From the NCBI GenBank assembly GCA_964635875.1, contig CAZWRK010000034.1:1-36738 (forward strand): a stretch of DNA of 36,738 bases, read 5' to 3'. Under the pieces are notes generated by a model. It was given only the letters and a program-made list of their open reading frames with translations, made no database searches and was not told the DNA's origin. Positions 1 to 7,985 of the stretch are shown here, in pieces; the stretch's first letter is position 1, and each line of letters starts with the position of its first letter. Position numbers and translations under genes: made by a program. This DNA comes from CAZWRK01 sp964635875. Lineage in GTDB: Bacteria > Pseudomonadota > Gammaproteobacteria > Burkholderiales > Aquaspirillaceae.

Positions 1-1834
1 CAAAACGCGCATCGGTGTAATCCTGCGGACGCAAGGTCTTGAGAAATGCGCTATCGCCGATAATCGCTTTCACATCGCGCTGCACTTTCGCCAGAATTTT
101 CTCAACCACCGGATACGCCTCAGGATGCACCGAAGACGCATCTAAGGGCTGGCTTCCATTCATCACCCGCAAGAAGCCCGCCGACAATTCAAAAGTCTTT
201 TCGCCAAGACGCGGCACTTTCAATAGCTCACGCCGATGTTTAAACGCGCCATTTTGGTCGCGCCACGCCACAATATTGGTCGCCAAAGTTGAATTCAAGC
301 CAGAAATCCGCGCCAGCAATGCCACAGACGCGGTATTGACGTCCACACCCACCGCATTCACACAATCCTCGACCACCGCATCAAGGCTCCGCGCCAGTTG
401 GCTTTGGTTCACATCATGCTGATATTGGCCCACACCGATCGACTTCGGATCAATTTTCACCAGCTCGGCCAAAGGATCTTGTAAGCGACGTGCAATCGAG
501 ACTGCGCCGCGCAAACTCACATCAAGGTCGGGGAACTCCTTCGAGGCCAACTCACTCGCCGAATACACCGATGCACCTGCCTCAGACACCATAATTTTGG
601 TTAAACCCAGCTCAGGGCATTGGCGCATTAAATCAGCGGCGAGTTTGTCGGTCTCGCGGCTCGCCGTGCCATTGCCAATCGAGATCAATTGCACCTGATG
701 GCGGCGCGCCAAATCAGCCAACACGGCCAAAGAACGATCCCACTCACGCCGCGGCTCATGCGGGTAAATGGTCGCGGTTTCCAGCAGTTTGCCGGTGTGA
801 TCAACCACCGCCACTTTGACACCAGTTCGGATGCCGGGATCAAGCCCCATCGTGGCACGCGGCCCCGCCGGTGCAGCCAGCAGCAAATCATGCAAGTTGC
901 GCGCAAACACTTGGATCGCTTCCTGCTCGGCGCGCTCACGTAGGCGATTGACCAGCTCCAGCTCCAGCGAAATCAAGATTTTGGCGCGCCAGCATAAGCG
1001 CACCCCATCCAGCAACCACCGATCGGCCGGCCGCCCCGCATCACGAATCCCAAAATGCTGGGCGATCAGGCCTTCGTATTGACTACGCTCTGTCACGGGC
1101 GTGTCATCAGGCTGATATTTCAAGGTCGCCGCAAGAACGCCTTCGTTGCGGCCGCGCAAAATCGCCAATGCCCGATGCGAAGGAATCGACTTCAACGGCT
1201 CACGGTAGTCAAAATAATCGGCAAACTTCGCCCCCGCCTGCTCTTGCCCTGCAACCAAGGTCGAGCACCATTCGCCTTCATTCCACAGCAACTCACGTAG
1301 CCGACCGATTAATTCTGCATCTTCCGAGAAGCGCTCAATGAGAATCGCCCGCGCGCCCTCCAAAGCCGCTTTTTCATCGGCCACGCCTTGCTCGACATTC
1401 ACAAAAGCGGTCGCGGCACGTTGCGGATCTTGCGTCGGGTCACTCAACAATAAATCGGCGAGCGGTTCGAGTCCGGCCTCACGCGCGATTTGGGCTTTGG
1501 TGCGGCGCTTGGGCTTATACGGCAGATAAAGATCTTCGAGCGCGGTTTTGTTATCGGCGGCATATAAGGCCGACTCTAGCTCGCCAGTCAGTTTGCCTTG
1601 TTGGCTAATGGATTGAATGATGCTGAGACGGCGCTCGTCCAACTCACGCAGATAGCGCAGGCGCTCATCGAGTTGGCGCAGCTGAATATCATCTAGGCCG
1701 CCGGTGACTTCTTTACGATAGCGCGCCACAAAGGGCACCGTCGCACCTTCATCAAACAGCGCAATCGTGGCGGTGACTTGGGCTTCTCGAACCTGAAGTT
1801 CGGCGGCAAGGCGGGAGGTAATACTGGCTAGCAT
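1..1834 (-). CDS. tex: Transcription accessory protein Tex, 3' end cut by window edge
   Basis: Tex is a cytoplasmic nucleic-acid-binding protein tied to transcription and to toxin or stress gene expression; its exact role is unsettled. About 611 codons are visible from the ATG at 1832-1834, and the frame is still open at base 1. The family is usually about 770-780 residues, so the missing C-terminus should carry the S1 RNA-binding domain. The N-terminus has the Tex helical region (FDEGATVPFVARYRKEVTGG and the LYLPYKPKRRTKAQIAREAG stretch). A YqgF/RNase H-like domain begins near residue 325 with MGLDPGIRTGVKVAVVD. Helix-hairpin-helix segments follow, around SLDAVVEDCVNAVGVDVNTA and WRDQNGAFKHRRELLKVPRLG. 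No strong Shine-Dalgarno precedes the ATG. The gene is separated from the upstream STAS-like gene by a terminator, so it probably has its own promoter. Identity is very secure. Confidence 0.95.
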   Translation of the reverse strand, partial: MLASITSRLAAELQVREAQVTATIALFDEGATVPFVARYRKEVTGGLDDIQLRQLDERLRYLRELDERRLSIIQSISQQGKLTGELESALYAADNKTALEDLYLPYKPKRRTKAQIAREAGLEPLADLLLSDPTQDPQRAATAFVNVEQGVADEKAALEGARAILIERFSEDAELIGRLRELLWNEGEWCSTLVAGQEQAGAKFADYFDYREPLKSIPSHRALAILRGRNEGVLAATLKYQPDDTPVTERSQYEGLIAQHFGIRDAGRPADRWLLDGVRLCWRAKILISLELELVNRLRERAEQEAIQVFARNLHDLLLAAPAGPRATMGLDPGIRTGVKVAVVDHTGKLLETATIYPHEPRREWDRSLAVLADLARRHQVQLISIGNGTASRETDKLAADLMRQCPELGLTKIMVSEAGASVYSASELASKEFPDLDVSLRGAVSIARRLQDPLAELVKIDPKSIGVGQYQHDVNQSQLARSLDAVVEDCVNAVGVDVNTASVALLARISGLNSTLATNIVAWRDQNGAFKHRRELLKVPRLGEKTFELSAGFLRVMNGSQPLDASSVHPEAYPVVEKILAKVQRDVKAIIGDSAFLKTLRPQDYTDARF

Positions 1835-1904
1835 GGCGGACTTTATGAAGGAAAGCAGAAAAGACCGCTACTTTAACCAAGGCTCCAGAGGCTGTCAGCT
1901 TCCA

Positions 1905-1938
1905 ACAAAAAAGCCACCGTTGCAAAGGGTGGCTTTTT
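1905..1938 (-). terminator. Rho-independent terminator of the STAS-like gene
   Basis: AAAAAGCCACC (1908-1918) pairs with GGTGGCTTTTT (1928-1938) around a 9-nt loop. On the minus strand the hairpin ends in a T-run. It lies 19 bp after the stop of the STAS-like gene and before tex. Confidence 0.85.
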
Positions 1939-1956
1939 GGCGGGGAAAGATGGGTG

Positions 1957-2322
1957 TCAGGCGCTCGGTTCCGCGCGCTCGTTCAACCATGCTTGGGCGG
2001 CTTCGAGCGAATCGAAGTGCATCAAATTGGTGTGGGTCAGCAAACCCGAAATATGGGTTGCCAAACTAATCCAGCCATCGTTGACAACAACCGCAATACG
2101 ACCAAAGTCGTGCTCGTGCGCACGCATAAAACGCAGCTCTTCAATCGCCATGTCGACAGTGAAATCGACAATTTCGGTCAGATCGACCAGCACATCGGGC
2201 TTGTCATTTTTTTCGAGATACTCCAGCAAGGCGGTTTCAAAGCTCTTGAAATCTTCTAAAACAAACTCGCCAAACAGCGCGACATCCAGACCATAGTTCT
2301 GCTCGCGAATCGAAATCATCAT
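1957..2322 (-). CDS. SpoIIAA-like / STAS-domain protein
   Basis: A 121-residue single-domain protein of the SpoIIAA-like (STAS superfamily) type. Members have the fold of anti-sigma-factor antagonists, but the molecular role of this stand-alone group is unknown. The sequence alternates hydrophobic strands and amphipathic helices. It contains LVDLTEIVDFTVDMAIEELR and RIAVVVNDGWISLATHISG, and it ends in the typical FDSLEAAQAWLNE segment. No signal peptide or membrane segment is seen, so it should be cytoplasmic. The ATG at 2322 follows a GGGGG stretch by 3 nt; a second ATG directly after it (2319) has better spacing and may be the true start. The gene is monocistronic by context: a terminator follows it and the transporter gene ends 51 bp upstream. 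There is no partner anti-sigma gene nearby. Confidence 0.8.
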   Translation of the reverse strand: MMISIREQNYGLDVALFGEFVLEDFKSFETALLEYLEKNDKPDVLVDLTEIVDFTVDMAIEELRFMRAHEHDFGRIAVVVNDGWISLATHISGLLTHTNLMHFDSLEAAQAWLNERAEPSA

Positions 2323-2373
2323 TTACCCCCTTGTCGATCAAAAATCGGTGGACTTAAGCTGCATTGCCCGACA

Positions 2374-3246
2374 TTAACGTCGGCTCGCAAATACACCGCT
2401 TACCATAATCAGGCCAATAGCCAAGTAGCTGCTGAGCGGTAAACTATCGCCCCACAGTACCGCGCCTAATACAGTTGAGAATACCACAGTGGAGTAAGCG
2501 AGGCTGGCCACAACAAATTTCTGGCCTTGCGCATATGCACGCGTTAATGCCAATTGGGCCAAAGTCGCGGTACCGCCCAACCCCAATAAAATCCAGAGAT
2601 TGTCCCAACGCACCGAATGAATCACACCAAATTGGCTTTCGTAGCCCATCCATATTATCCCGCCGACGCAGGACACCAACGAAAAGTAAAAAACCACCCG
2701 CCACTCGGGTTCACCGAGGCGACTCAACTCCCGCACATGCAAATACGCCCAGCCCGCCATCGCACCTGAAAGCAAACCAACCAGCCCAGCAAACCATTGA
2801 TCTGCACCCAGCGTCGGCTTGAGCAACACCGCCACCCCCACAAAGCCCAGCGCCAGCGACCACCACACCCGTTTAGAAAGCGATTCGTGCAACAAAATGG
2901 CCGATAGCGCCGCCAAAAACATCGGCGAGGTATAGTTCAACGTCACCGCCGTACCCAACGGCAAGTGTGCAATCGCGTAAAAATACAGCAACAGCGCAAA
3001 ATACCCCACGACACCGCGCTTCATATGCCGTACCCAATGGGCCGAACGCAGTACCCACCCCCGTGCGACCGCCAAGCCACCAATCGACGTTAAGCCGATC
3101 AACGTGCGATAAAACACCAGCTCAGTGGATGAAAAATGCGCCGCACCAAACTTGACAAACACCCCCATCAGCGCAAACAGGGCGGCCGCCACTAGCATCC
3201 ACGCCGAGCCTAAACGCCCTGATCGAATACGCGCCCAAACAGTCAA
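2374..3246 (-). CDS. EamA/DMT-family inner-membrane transporter
   Basis: A drug/metabolite transporter superfamily permease built from two EamA repeats. About ten hydrophobic helices can be counted, including MLVAAALFALMGVFVKFGA, VVGYFALLLYFYAIAHLP and LAIGLIMVSGVFASRR at the C-terminus. FYRTLIGL after helix 1 and LNYTSPMFLAALSAILLHE are typical of the family. The substrate cannot be told from sequence. The longer frame opens at a GTG at 3291, but that codon lies inside the terminator hairpin of the upstream Rieske gene and has no Shine-Dalgarno. I prefer the TTG at 3244-3246, preceded by AGGTG at 5-nt spacing, giving 290 residues starting (M)TVWARIRSGRLGSAWM. The start choice is an inference; the family is secure. 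Confidence 0.88.
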   Translation of the reverse strand: MTVWARIRSGRLGSAWMLVAAALFALMGVFVKFGAAHFSSTELVFYRTLIGLTSIGGLAVARGWVLRSAHWVRHMKRGVVGYFALLLYFYAIAHLPLGTAVTLNYTSPMFLAALSAILLHESLSKRVWWSLALGFVGVAVLLKPTLGADQWFAGLVGLLSGAMAGWAYLHVRELSRLGEPEWRVVFYFSLVSCVGGIIWMGYESQFGVIHSVRWDNLWILLGLGGTATLAQLALTRAYAQGQKFVVASLAYSTVVFSTVLGAVLWGDSLPLSSYLAIGLIMVSGVFASRR

Positions 3247-3272
3247 AATTGCACCTATTTTCTGAGAATCAC

Positions 3273-3304
3273 AAAAGAAAAGCGCGGCCACAAGGGACCG
3301 CGCT
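3273..3304 (-). terminator. Rho-independent terminator of the Rieske oxygenase gene
   Basis: AGCGCGG (3281-3287) pairs with CCGCGCT (3298-3304) around a 10-nt loop. On the minus strand TTTTCTTT follows. It lies 29 bp after the oxygenase stop and covers the upstream GTG that could be mistaken for the transporter start. Confidence 0.8.
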
Positions 3305-3332
3305 AGGGAGACAGCGTGCCGCTCAGAACAGA

Positions 3333-4442
3333 TTACCCCTCGAGGGCCTGTCCCATCAAGCGACGATAAAACTCATGAAAATGCAGCATGCCTTCTTCAG
3401 TCGGGCATTGGTATGGCCCAACTTCTGATTCACCGCGTAGCCACAAGGCGCGACGGCCTTCATGCATGCGATAGCAAATTTCATCATCTTCCACTGCCGT
3501 TTCGAAATAGGCTTTTTGCTCAGCGGCAATAAAGTCTGGCTCGAACCAAATGATGTCTTCAGGGTAGTAAAACTCGGTAATGACCGTGGTTTTTTCTGGC
3601 CCTTTAGGAATCGCCACACTCACCACCAATACATGCGGATACCATTCCACCATGATATTAGGATAGTACGTCAGCCAAATCGCACCGAACTCGGGCTGAG
3701 CATCTTGATAGCGCTGCAGCACTTGCTCATGCCATTCGCTATAAACTTTCGAACCAGAGCGCGCGAGGCGATTTTTCACCCCAACCGTTTGCACATGATA
3801 CTGCTGACCCCACTCCCACTTGAGATCGGCGCAATCAACAAAATTGCCCAAGCCCGGATGGAATGGATCAACGTGATAATCCTCCGAATAGACTTCAATA
3901 AATGTTTTCCAGTTGAAGTCATACTCGGTACTGACCGTGCTATGAAACGCATACCCTTCAAAGGTCATGTGTTTCGCGACGCCCAGTTTTTCGAGGTCTC
4001 GAGCAATATCACGACGCGCATCAAACAGCAGGCCATTCCAGCTGGTCAGCGGCGTTTTATTGAGATTCAGGCAAGGATTGTCGGCAAAATGCGGCGCGCC
4101 GATCAATTCGCCTTGATTGTTATACGTCCAGCCATGGATGTTGCAGGTGATCACATCACCATTTCCACGGCCTTTGTGAATGAGTGCCTGACGGTGACGA
4201 CAGACATTGGACAAAAGCTTGACGCCGTCTTCGACGCGTTTCAGCATTTGGCCGTGGCCCATCCACTCAAGAGTGTGATAATCGCCGACATTAGGCACCA
4301 TCAGTTCATGACCGTAGTACCGTGGTGCATCAGCAAAGAGAAGTTTCTGTTCCAGCTCATAAAAAGCCGGATCGAAATAGACATGGACGGGCAATTGCGC
4401 GGTAGAAGCACGAAGCGCTTGCACGTTAGCTAGATCAGACAT
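3333..4442 (-). CDS. Rieske-type aromatic ring-hydroxylating oxygenase, alpha subunit
   Basis: A 369-residue Rieske non-heme iron oxygenase large-subunit-like protein. The N-terminal Rieske domain has the [2Fe-2S] ligand pattern C81-R-H83 (NVCRHRQALI) and C100-N-I-H103 (CNIHGWTYN). The C-terminal SRPBCC-type catalytic domain has the mononuclear iron histidines H190 and H195 (EDYHVDPFHPG). The expected third carboxylate ligand should lie further toward the C-terminus; I did not assign it. The start is the ATG at 4440-4442; a TTG three codons earlier would sit almost on top of the GGGGA ribosome-binding site. The family includes aryl dioxygenases, demethylases and choline-monooxygenase-like enzymes. 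No ferredoxin, reductase or beta subunit is adjacent, so the substrate and electron donor are unknown. A terminator follows the gene, and it diverges from ackA. Confidence 0.88.
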   Translation of the reverse strand: MSDLANVQALRASTAQLPVHVYFDPAFYELEQKLLFADAPRYYGHELMVPNVGDYHTLEWMGHGQMLKRVEDGVKLLSNVCRHRQALIHKGRGNGDVITCNIHGWTYNNQGELIGAPHFADNPCLNLNKTPLTSWNGLLFDARRDIARDLEKLGVAKHMTFEGYAFHSTVSTEYDFNWKTFIEVYSEDYHVDPFHPGLGNFVDCADLKWEWGQQYHVQTVGVKNRLARSGSKVYSEWHEQVLQRYQDAQPEFGAIWLTYYPNIMVEWYPHVLVVSVAIPKGPEKTTVITEFYYPEDIIWFEPDFIAAEQKAYFETAVEDDEICYRMHEGRRALWLRGESEVGPYQCPTEEGMLHFHEFYRRLMGQALEG

Positions 4443-4951
4443 TATTCCCAAATCCCCAAAGATGAAGAATTAAGACCAGCCGAATCTCGCCTGAACGAGT
4501 TTGCGGTAATCCGAATCGGTATTCTGCGGATGGCCATCAAAAAACCAAAAGCAGAGCGACCCAACAAGCACACATTATCTGCACCGAAAACAGGCATAGA
4601 TACGAGTGCGAAGGGGGCGAATTCTGCCCATGATCCCCCCCCTACGCAAGAACTTTTGTAAGGTTTTGTTGCCCAGCGTCAGAAATTCGTGCTTTTTTAG
4701 TCAATTTGTGGGCCAATGTCTTTACATTCAGCGTCTTAAGTTCTTAGAGCAAACGTTTTTGGCAAAGTCCTCAGAAGACAGAATATGGTCTTCCATTTTT
4801 CAGATCACACACCATTTTGTAATGCAGATCAGATAATCTGCGGCCAACTTAACCAAAACACGCCGGACAACCCCGCGAATCCCAACCACAACGGATTGAC
4901 ACGCTGAATTTTATCTAGCAAGCCACACCCTAACGAAAGCATCCATACATC
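4443..4951. other. Long divergent intergenic region, Rieske gene / ackA
   Basis: I see no convincing gene in these 509 bp. The stretch should hold both divergent promoters, but I found no good -35/-10 pair. It contains an 18-bp inverted repeat (GCAGAT-N6-ATCTGC, 4824-4841). CAGATCA occurs twice, 24 bp apart (4801-4807 and 4825-4831); this may be a regulator site. The TTGACA at 4896-4901 has no suitable -10 at normal spacing. A 76-codon open frame at 4606-4836 has no ribosome-binding site and looks random. Confidence 0.5.
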
Positions 4952-6133
4952 ATGAAACATCATATTCTTGTGATTAACTGCGGCAGCTCTTCTCTCAAAT
5001 TTGCACTCATTGACACCCAAGAACGAAAAACCTGCCTTAAAGGACTTGCAGAGCGACTCGGCCAACCGGGGGCGGTGCTCACCGTCAAAGACGAATCAGG
5101 CAAGCAAGAGATCAATCTCGAAGGCGGCGGACATGAAACCGCCATGTTTTCCGTGCTCGAAGCACTCAGCGCGCGCCAGCTCACTCAAAGCATTAGCGCC
5201 GTGGGCCATCGCGTCGTGCATGGCGGCGAACATTTCAAAAGCTCCATTCGGATCAGCGACGAAGTCACCCATGCGATTGAAAGTTGCGCACGCCTTGCGC
5301 CGCTGCACAACCCCGCCAATCTGGTCGGTATTCGCTCGGCCATGAATTGCCTACCCGACCTACCACACGTTGCGGTTTTCGATACCGCGTTTCACCAAAC
5401 CATGCCGGAAGCTGCATTCCTCTACCCGATTCCGCTAGAGCTATACCAAACCCACGGCGTGCGCCGCTACGGCTTTCATGGCACCAGTCACCGCTATGTG
5501 TCACAACGCGCCTATCAACTGCTCGACCTCGACCCCGCCCAATCGGCCATCATCACTGCCCATTTGGGGAATGGGGCATCCGCTTGCGCGATTCTCAACG
5601 GCGAAAGCGTCGATACCACGATGGGGCTTACGCCGCTTGAAGGGTTAGTGATGGGGACGCGCTCGGGCGATGTCGACCCCGGACTCTTCGCCTTTTTGGC
5701 CGATGAACTTGGCTTAGGCATCAAAGAAATCACCGACCTGCTCAACAAAAAAAGCGGTCTGCTTGGCCTGTCGCACCTGTCCAATGACTGCCGCGAGCTA
5801 CAAGAAGCCGCCAAGCAAGGCCATATGGGCGCTAAGGTCGCACTGGAAGTATTCGTGCACCGCCTCGCCCGACAAATTGCCGGACTCGCCGCCAACCTTC
5901 CGCGTTTGGACGCTTTGGTCTTCACCGGCGGCATCGGCGAGAACTCCGCCCCGATTCGCGCCGCAACACTCAAGCATCTGGCGATTTTTGGCTTCAAAGT
6001 GGACGAAGCCGCCAATGCCGCCTGCGTGGCCGGTCAAGAAGGGCGCATTACACTGCCAGAAAGCCCGATTGCGGTGGTCATTGATACCGACGAAGAGTTA
6101 ATGATCGCACTCGACACCCTCGCACTACTCTAA
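4952..6133 (+). CDS. ackA: Acetate kinase
   Basis: Acetate kinase interconverts acetyl phosphate + ADP and acetate + ATP in the cytoplasm. It is the second half of the Pta-AckA overflow and acetate-assimilation route and helps set the acetyl-phosphate pool. The 393-residue length is normal. Family motifs run in order: VINCGSSSLKFAL at the N-terminus (phosphate/nucleotide binding), VFDTAFHQTMP (catalytic Asp), RYGFHGTSHRYV (active-site His), HLGNGASACAI, TPLEGLVMGTRSGDVDPG (catalytic Arg) and FTGGIGENS near the C-terminus. The start is the ATG at 4952; the ribosome-binding site is weak. No pta gene is adjacent, so its partner must be elsewhere. A strong terminator follows, making the gene monocistronic. 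Identity is very secure. Confidence 0.97.
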   Translation: MKHHILVINCGSSSLKFALIDTQERKTCLKGLAERLGQPGAVLTVKDESGKQEINLEGGGHETAMFSVLEALSARQLTQSISAVGHRVVHGGEHFKSSIRISDEVTHAIESCARLAPLHNPANLVGIRSAMNCLPDLPHVAVFDTAFHQTMPEAAFLYPIPLELYQTHGVRRYGFHGTSHRYVSQRAYQLLDLDPAQSAIITAHLGNGASACAILNGESVDTTMGLTPLEGLVMGTRSGDVDPGLFAFLADELGLGIKEITDLLNKKSGLLGLSHLSNDCRELQEAAKQGHMGAKVALEVFVHRLARQIAGLAANLPRLDALVFTGGIGENSAPIRAATLKHLAIFGFKVDEAANAACVAGQEGRITLPESPIAVVIDTDEELMIALDTLALL

Positions 6134-6150
6134 ATATACCCGCGCCAAAG

Positions 6151-6193
6151 TGCCCGTCCTGTCACGTATACCGTGAACAGCGCGGGCATTTTT
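6151..6193 (+). terminator. Rho-independent terminator of ackA
   Basis: TGCCCG (6151-6156) pairs with CGGGCA (6183-6188). Inner CTGT-CACG and CGTG-ACAG arms extend the stem, and TTTTT follows. It is 17 bp after the ackA stop. Confidence 0.88.
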
Positions 6194-6355
6194 CATGGTT
6201 TTTCACTTGACCAACAGAAAATTAAAACATACGTTTAACTTTTTCTGTGCGCGCCCACACGCGCCAGCGATTCCCCCTACAAAGACCAGACAAAATCCCC
6301 TCTGACTCATTCACAGAAATGGGCAAGGATTTTGCGACACGAGGAAAGAAACCGC

Positions 6356-7876
6356 ATGGCCACGCAACACGCATCCATTACGGATTGGTTTATCCCCAAT
6401 AGCCTTAAAGACAATGCCGAACTGATGATCCGCGCCCGCACCGTAGTGGGTGTCGCCTTACTCGCTGGCACCATTACCCCGCTGTTTGCGCTCTCTTACT
6501 TCAAGCTCCATCACCCCGCGATGGGCTATGGCATTTTGCTCGGCGGCGTGCTGATGTTTATCAGCGCCTTTTTGCTGCGACTCAGTGGCGCGGTGCGCAG
6601 CATTGCCCAATGTGTGACCGGCATTATGTTTGCGATGGTGTGCTGGATGGTGTACGTCAATGGCGGGATTCACTCCACCAGCCTGATGTGGTTTGCCTGT
6701 GTGCCATTTGCGGCGATTTTCTTGGGCGGCAAAGGGGCGGGCTATGGATGGGCGGGGCTGTGCTTGGCCGCGATCTGGCTGTTTTTCAACCTCGATGGTC
6801 AAAATGGCGCGATTCCTGACAGTCCAATCAGCCTTGATCACTTCCCACTGCTTCAAGCCAAATCTCTCACCGGCCTACTGATTGTGGTACTGGCGCTCGC
6901 ACTTGCCTTTGAAAATGCCAAAACACGCGGCTTTCAAAAGCTCGAACAAGCCCGAGAAGAAGCCGAAACCGCTCGCCAAAACATGGGCAATATGTTTGAA
7001 GCCGTCACCCGCTCAATCCGTGACGCCTCCCGCGAAAGCAAAGAAATCGCCGACTCCGCGCATCTCATGGTGACAACCATGAAAACCCAAAGCAAGCGCA
7101 CTCAAGCCATGGTGCAATCGGTGCAACAGATGTCCGCCGTGACCGAAACCACCGCCCAACAATCCGCCGAAGCGGCCAACAGCGCCCAACAAGCCGGAGA
7201 AGAAGCCAATGTCGGCGGCGACATCATGCGCCATACCGTCTTTCAGCTCGACGACGCGCAACAAGCAATTCAACGCGCGTGCGGGGCAATGGATGAACTC
7301 GGGCGCTGCTCCAGCGAAATCAGCAGCATTGTCGATATGATCCGTGGCATTGCCGAGCAAACCAACTTACTCGCCCTCAACGCCGCGATCGAAGCCTCGC
7401 GCGCAGGCGAACAAGGGCGCGGCTTTGCCGTGGTCGCCGATGAAGTGCGCAAACTCGCCGAACGCACCACCGATGCCACCGCCGATATCGGCAAGAAAAT
7501 TCATCTGATTGTCAGCGGCACCGAACAAGCCATCACCGCCATTCGCGATGGCAGCCAAAAAATGATGGTCGGTACCCAACACGCCAAAACTGCCGCCAAC
7601 AGCATGGATGAAATTATTGGCAGCGCCCAATCCATCGCCCAGCGTCTAGCCCAAGTTTCTGCTGCTGAACAATCTCAATCCAACGGATTTAAGCAATTCA
7701 GCGGCGATATGAACGAAGTCGGGCTTGCCACCGAAACCCTCTCCCACGAGTCCGATGCCATCGCCGCCGCGATTCGACGCCTCGATCAACTCATGCGAGA
7801 ACTCGGCGAGTTCGTACGCCGCTTTGAACTAGATAGCCAAGCCGTACCCGACCCCTATCAACACCTCAACCGCTAA
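6356..7876 (+). CDS. Methyl-accepting chemotaxis protein with six-helix membrane sensor module
   Basis: A 506-residue chemoreceptor. The N-terminal ~190 residues contain six hydrophobic segments (about 30-49, 58-76, 83-101, 108-124, 130-146 and 169-187) with only short loops, so there is no sizeable periplasmic ligand-binding domain. No HAMP domain is evident after the last helix; a coiled coil starts at FQKLEQAREEAETARQNM. The C-terminal signalling domain has the conserved hairpin tip (about 328-360: IRGIAEQTNLLALNAAIEAS, then GEQGRGFAVVADEVRKLAER) that binds CheA/CheW. The start is the ATG at 6356, 7 nt after GAGGAAAG; an upstream in-frame TTG (6332) precedes that ribosome-binding site and is rejected. 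A weak sigma-70-like pair (TTGACC, 17 nt, TACGTT) lies about 110-150 bp upstream. The stimulus is unknown; such membrane-only sensors may read energy state, lipids or redox (inference). Confidence 0.93.
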   Translation: MATQHASITDWFIPNSLKDNAELMIRARTVVGVALLAGTITPLFALSYFKLHHPAMGYGILLGGVLMFISAFLLRLSGAVRSIAQCVTGIMFAMVCWMVYVNGGIHSTSLMWFACVPFAAIFLGGKGAGYGWAGLCLAAIWLFFNLDGQNGAIPDSPISLDHFPLLQAKSLTGLLIVVLALALAFENAKTRGFQKLEQAREEAETARQNMGNMFEAVTRSIRDASRESKEIADSAHLMVTTMKTQSKRTQAMVQSVQQMSAVTETTAQQSAEAANSAQQAGEEANVGGDIMRHTVFQLDDAQQAIQRACGAMDELGRCSSEISSIVDMIRGIAEQTNLLALNAAIEASRAGEQGRGFAVVADEVRKLAERTTDATADIGKKIHLIVSGTEQAITAIRDGSQKMMVGTQHAKTAANSMDEIIGSAQSIAQRLAQVSAAEQSQSNGFKQFSGDMNEVGLATETLSHESDAIAAAIRRLDQLMRELGEFVRRFELDSQAVPDPYQHLNR

Positions 7877-7900
7877 ATTTGCACGCCCTTGAGCAAGCGC

Positions 7901-7930
7901 AGGGATTGATAACGATGTCGATCAATCCCT
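7901..7930. promoter_or_regulatory. Perfect 10-bp inverted repeat upstream of hrpA
   Basis: AGGGATTGAT (7901-7910) and ATCAATCCCT (7921-7930) are exact reverse complements around a 10-nt loop. It starts 24 bp after the chemoreceptor stop. No T-run follows, so it is not a classic terminator. It ends 20 bp before a perfect TATAAT and covers where upstream promoter elements would lie. Operator and RNA hairpin are both possible. Confidence 0.6.
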
Positions 7931-7950
7931 CGCAGCAGAATTGGGCAAGG

Positions 7951-7956
7951 TATAAT
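7951..7956 (+). promoter_or_regulatory. Putative -10 element of the hrpA promoter
   Basis: A perfect TATAAT lies 30 bp before the hrpA ATG. No recognisable -35 hexamer occurs at 16-18 bp, which would fit an activator-dependent or weak promoter. The predicted leader is about 20-25 nt. Confidence 0.45.
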
Positions 7957-7985
7957 TGGCCGGTTTTTTTCTCTGTCTGCTGCCG

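Noticed and set aside
3462..4433. A 323-codon open frame on the plus strand opposite the Rieske gene
   Set aside because: It is antisense to a gene with clear catalytic motifs, resembles no family and has no ribosome-binding site. It is a by-product of codon bias.
4896..4901. TTGACA as the -35 of an ackA promoter
   Set aside because: No acceptable -10 lies 16-18 bp downstream; the nearest AT-rich hexamer is only 10 bp away.
6321..6335. Sigma-54-like sequence (GGGCAAG-N4-TTGC) before the chemoreceptor gene
   Set aside because: Spacing of the key dinucleotides is right, but the predicted transcript would start near 6347 and cut through the GAGGAAAG ribosome-binding site at 6341-6348.
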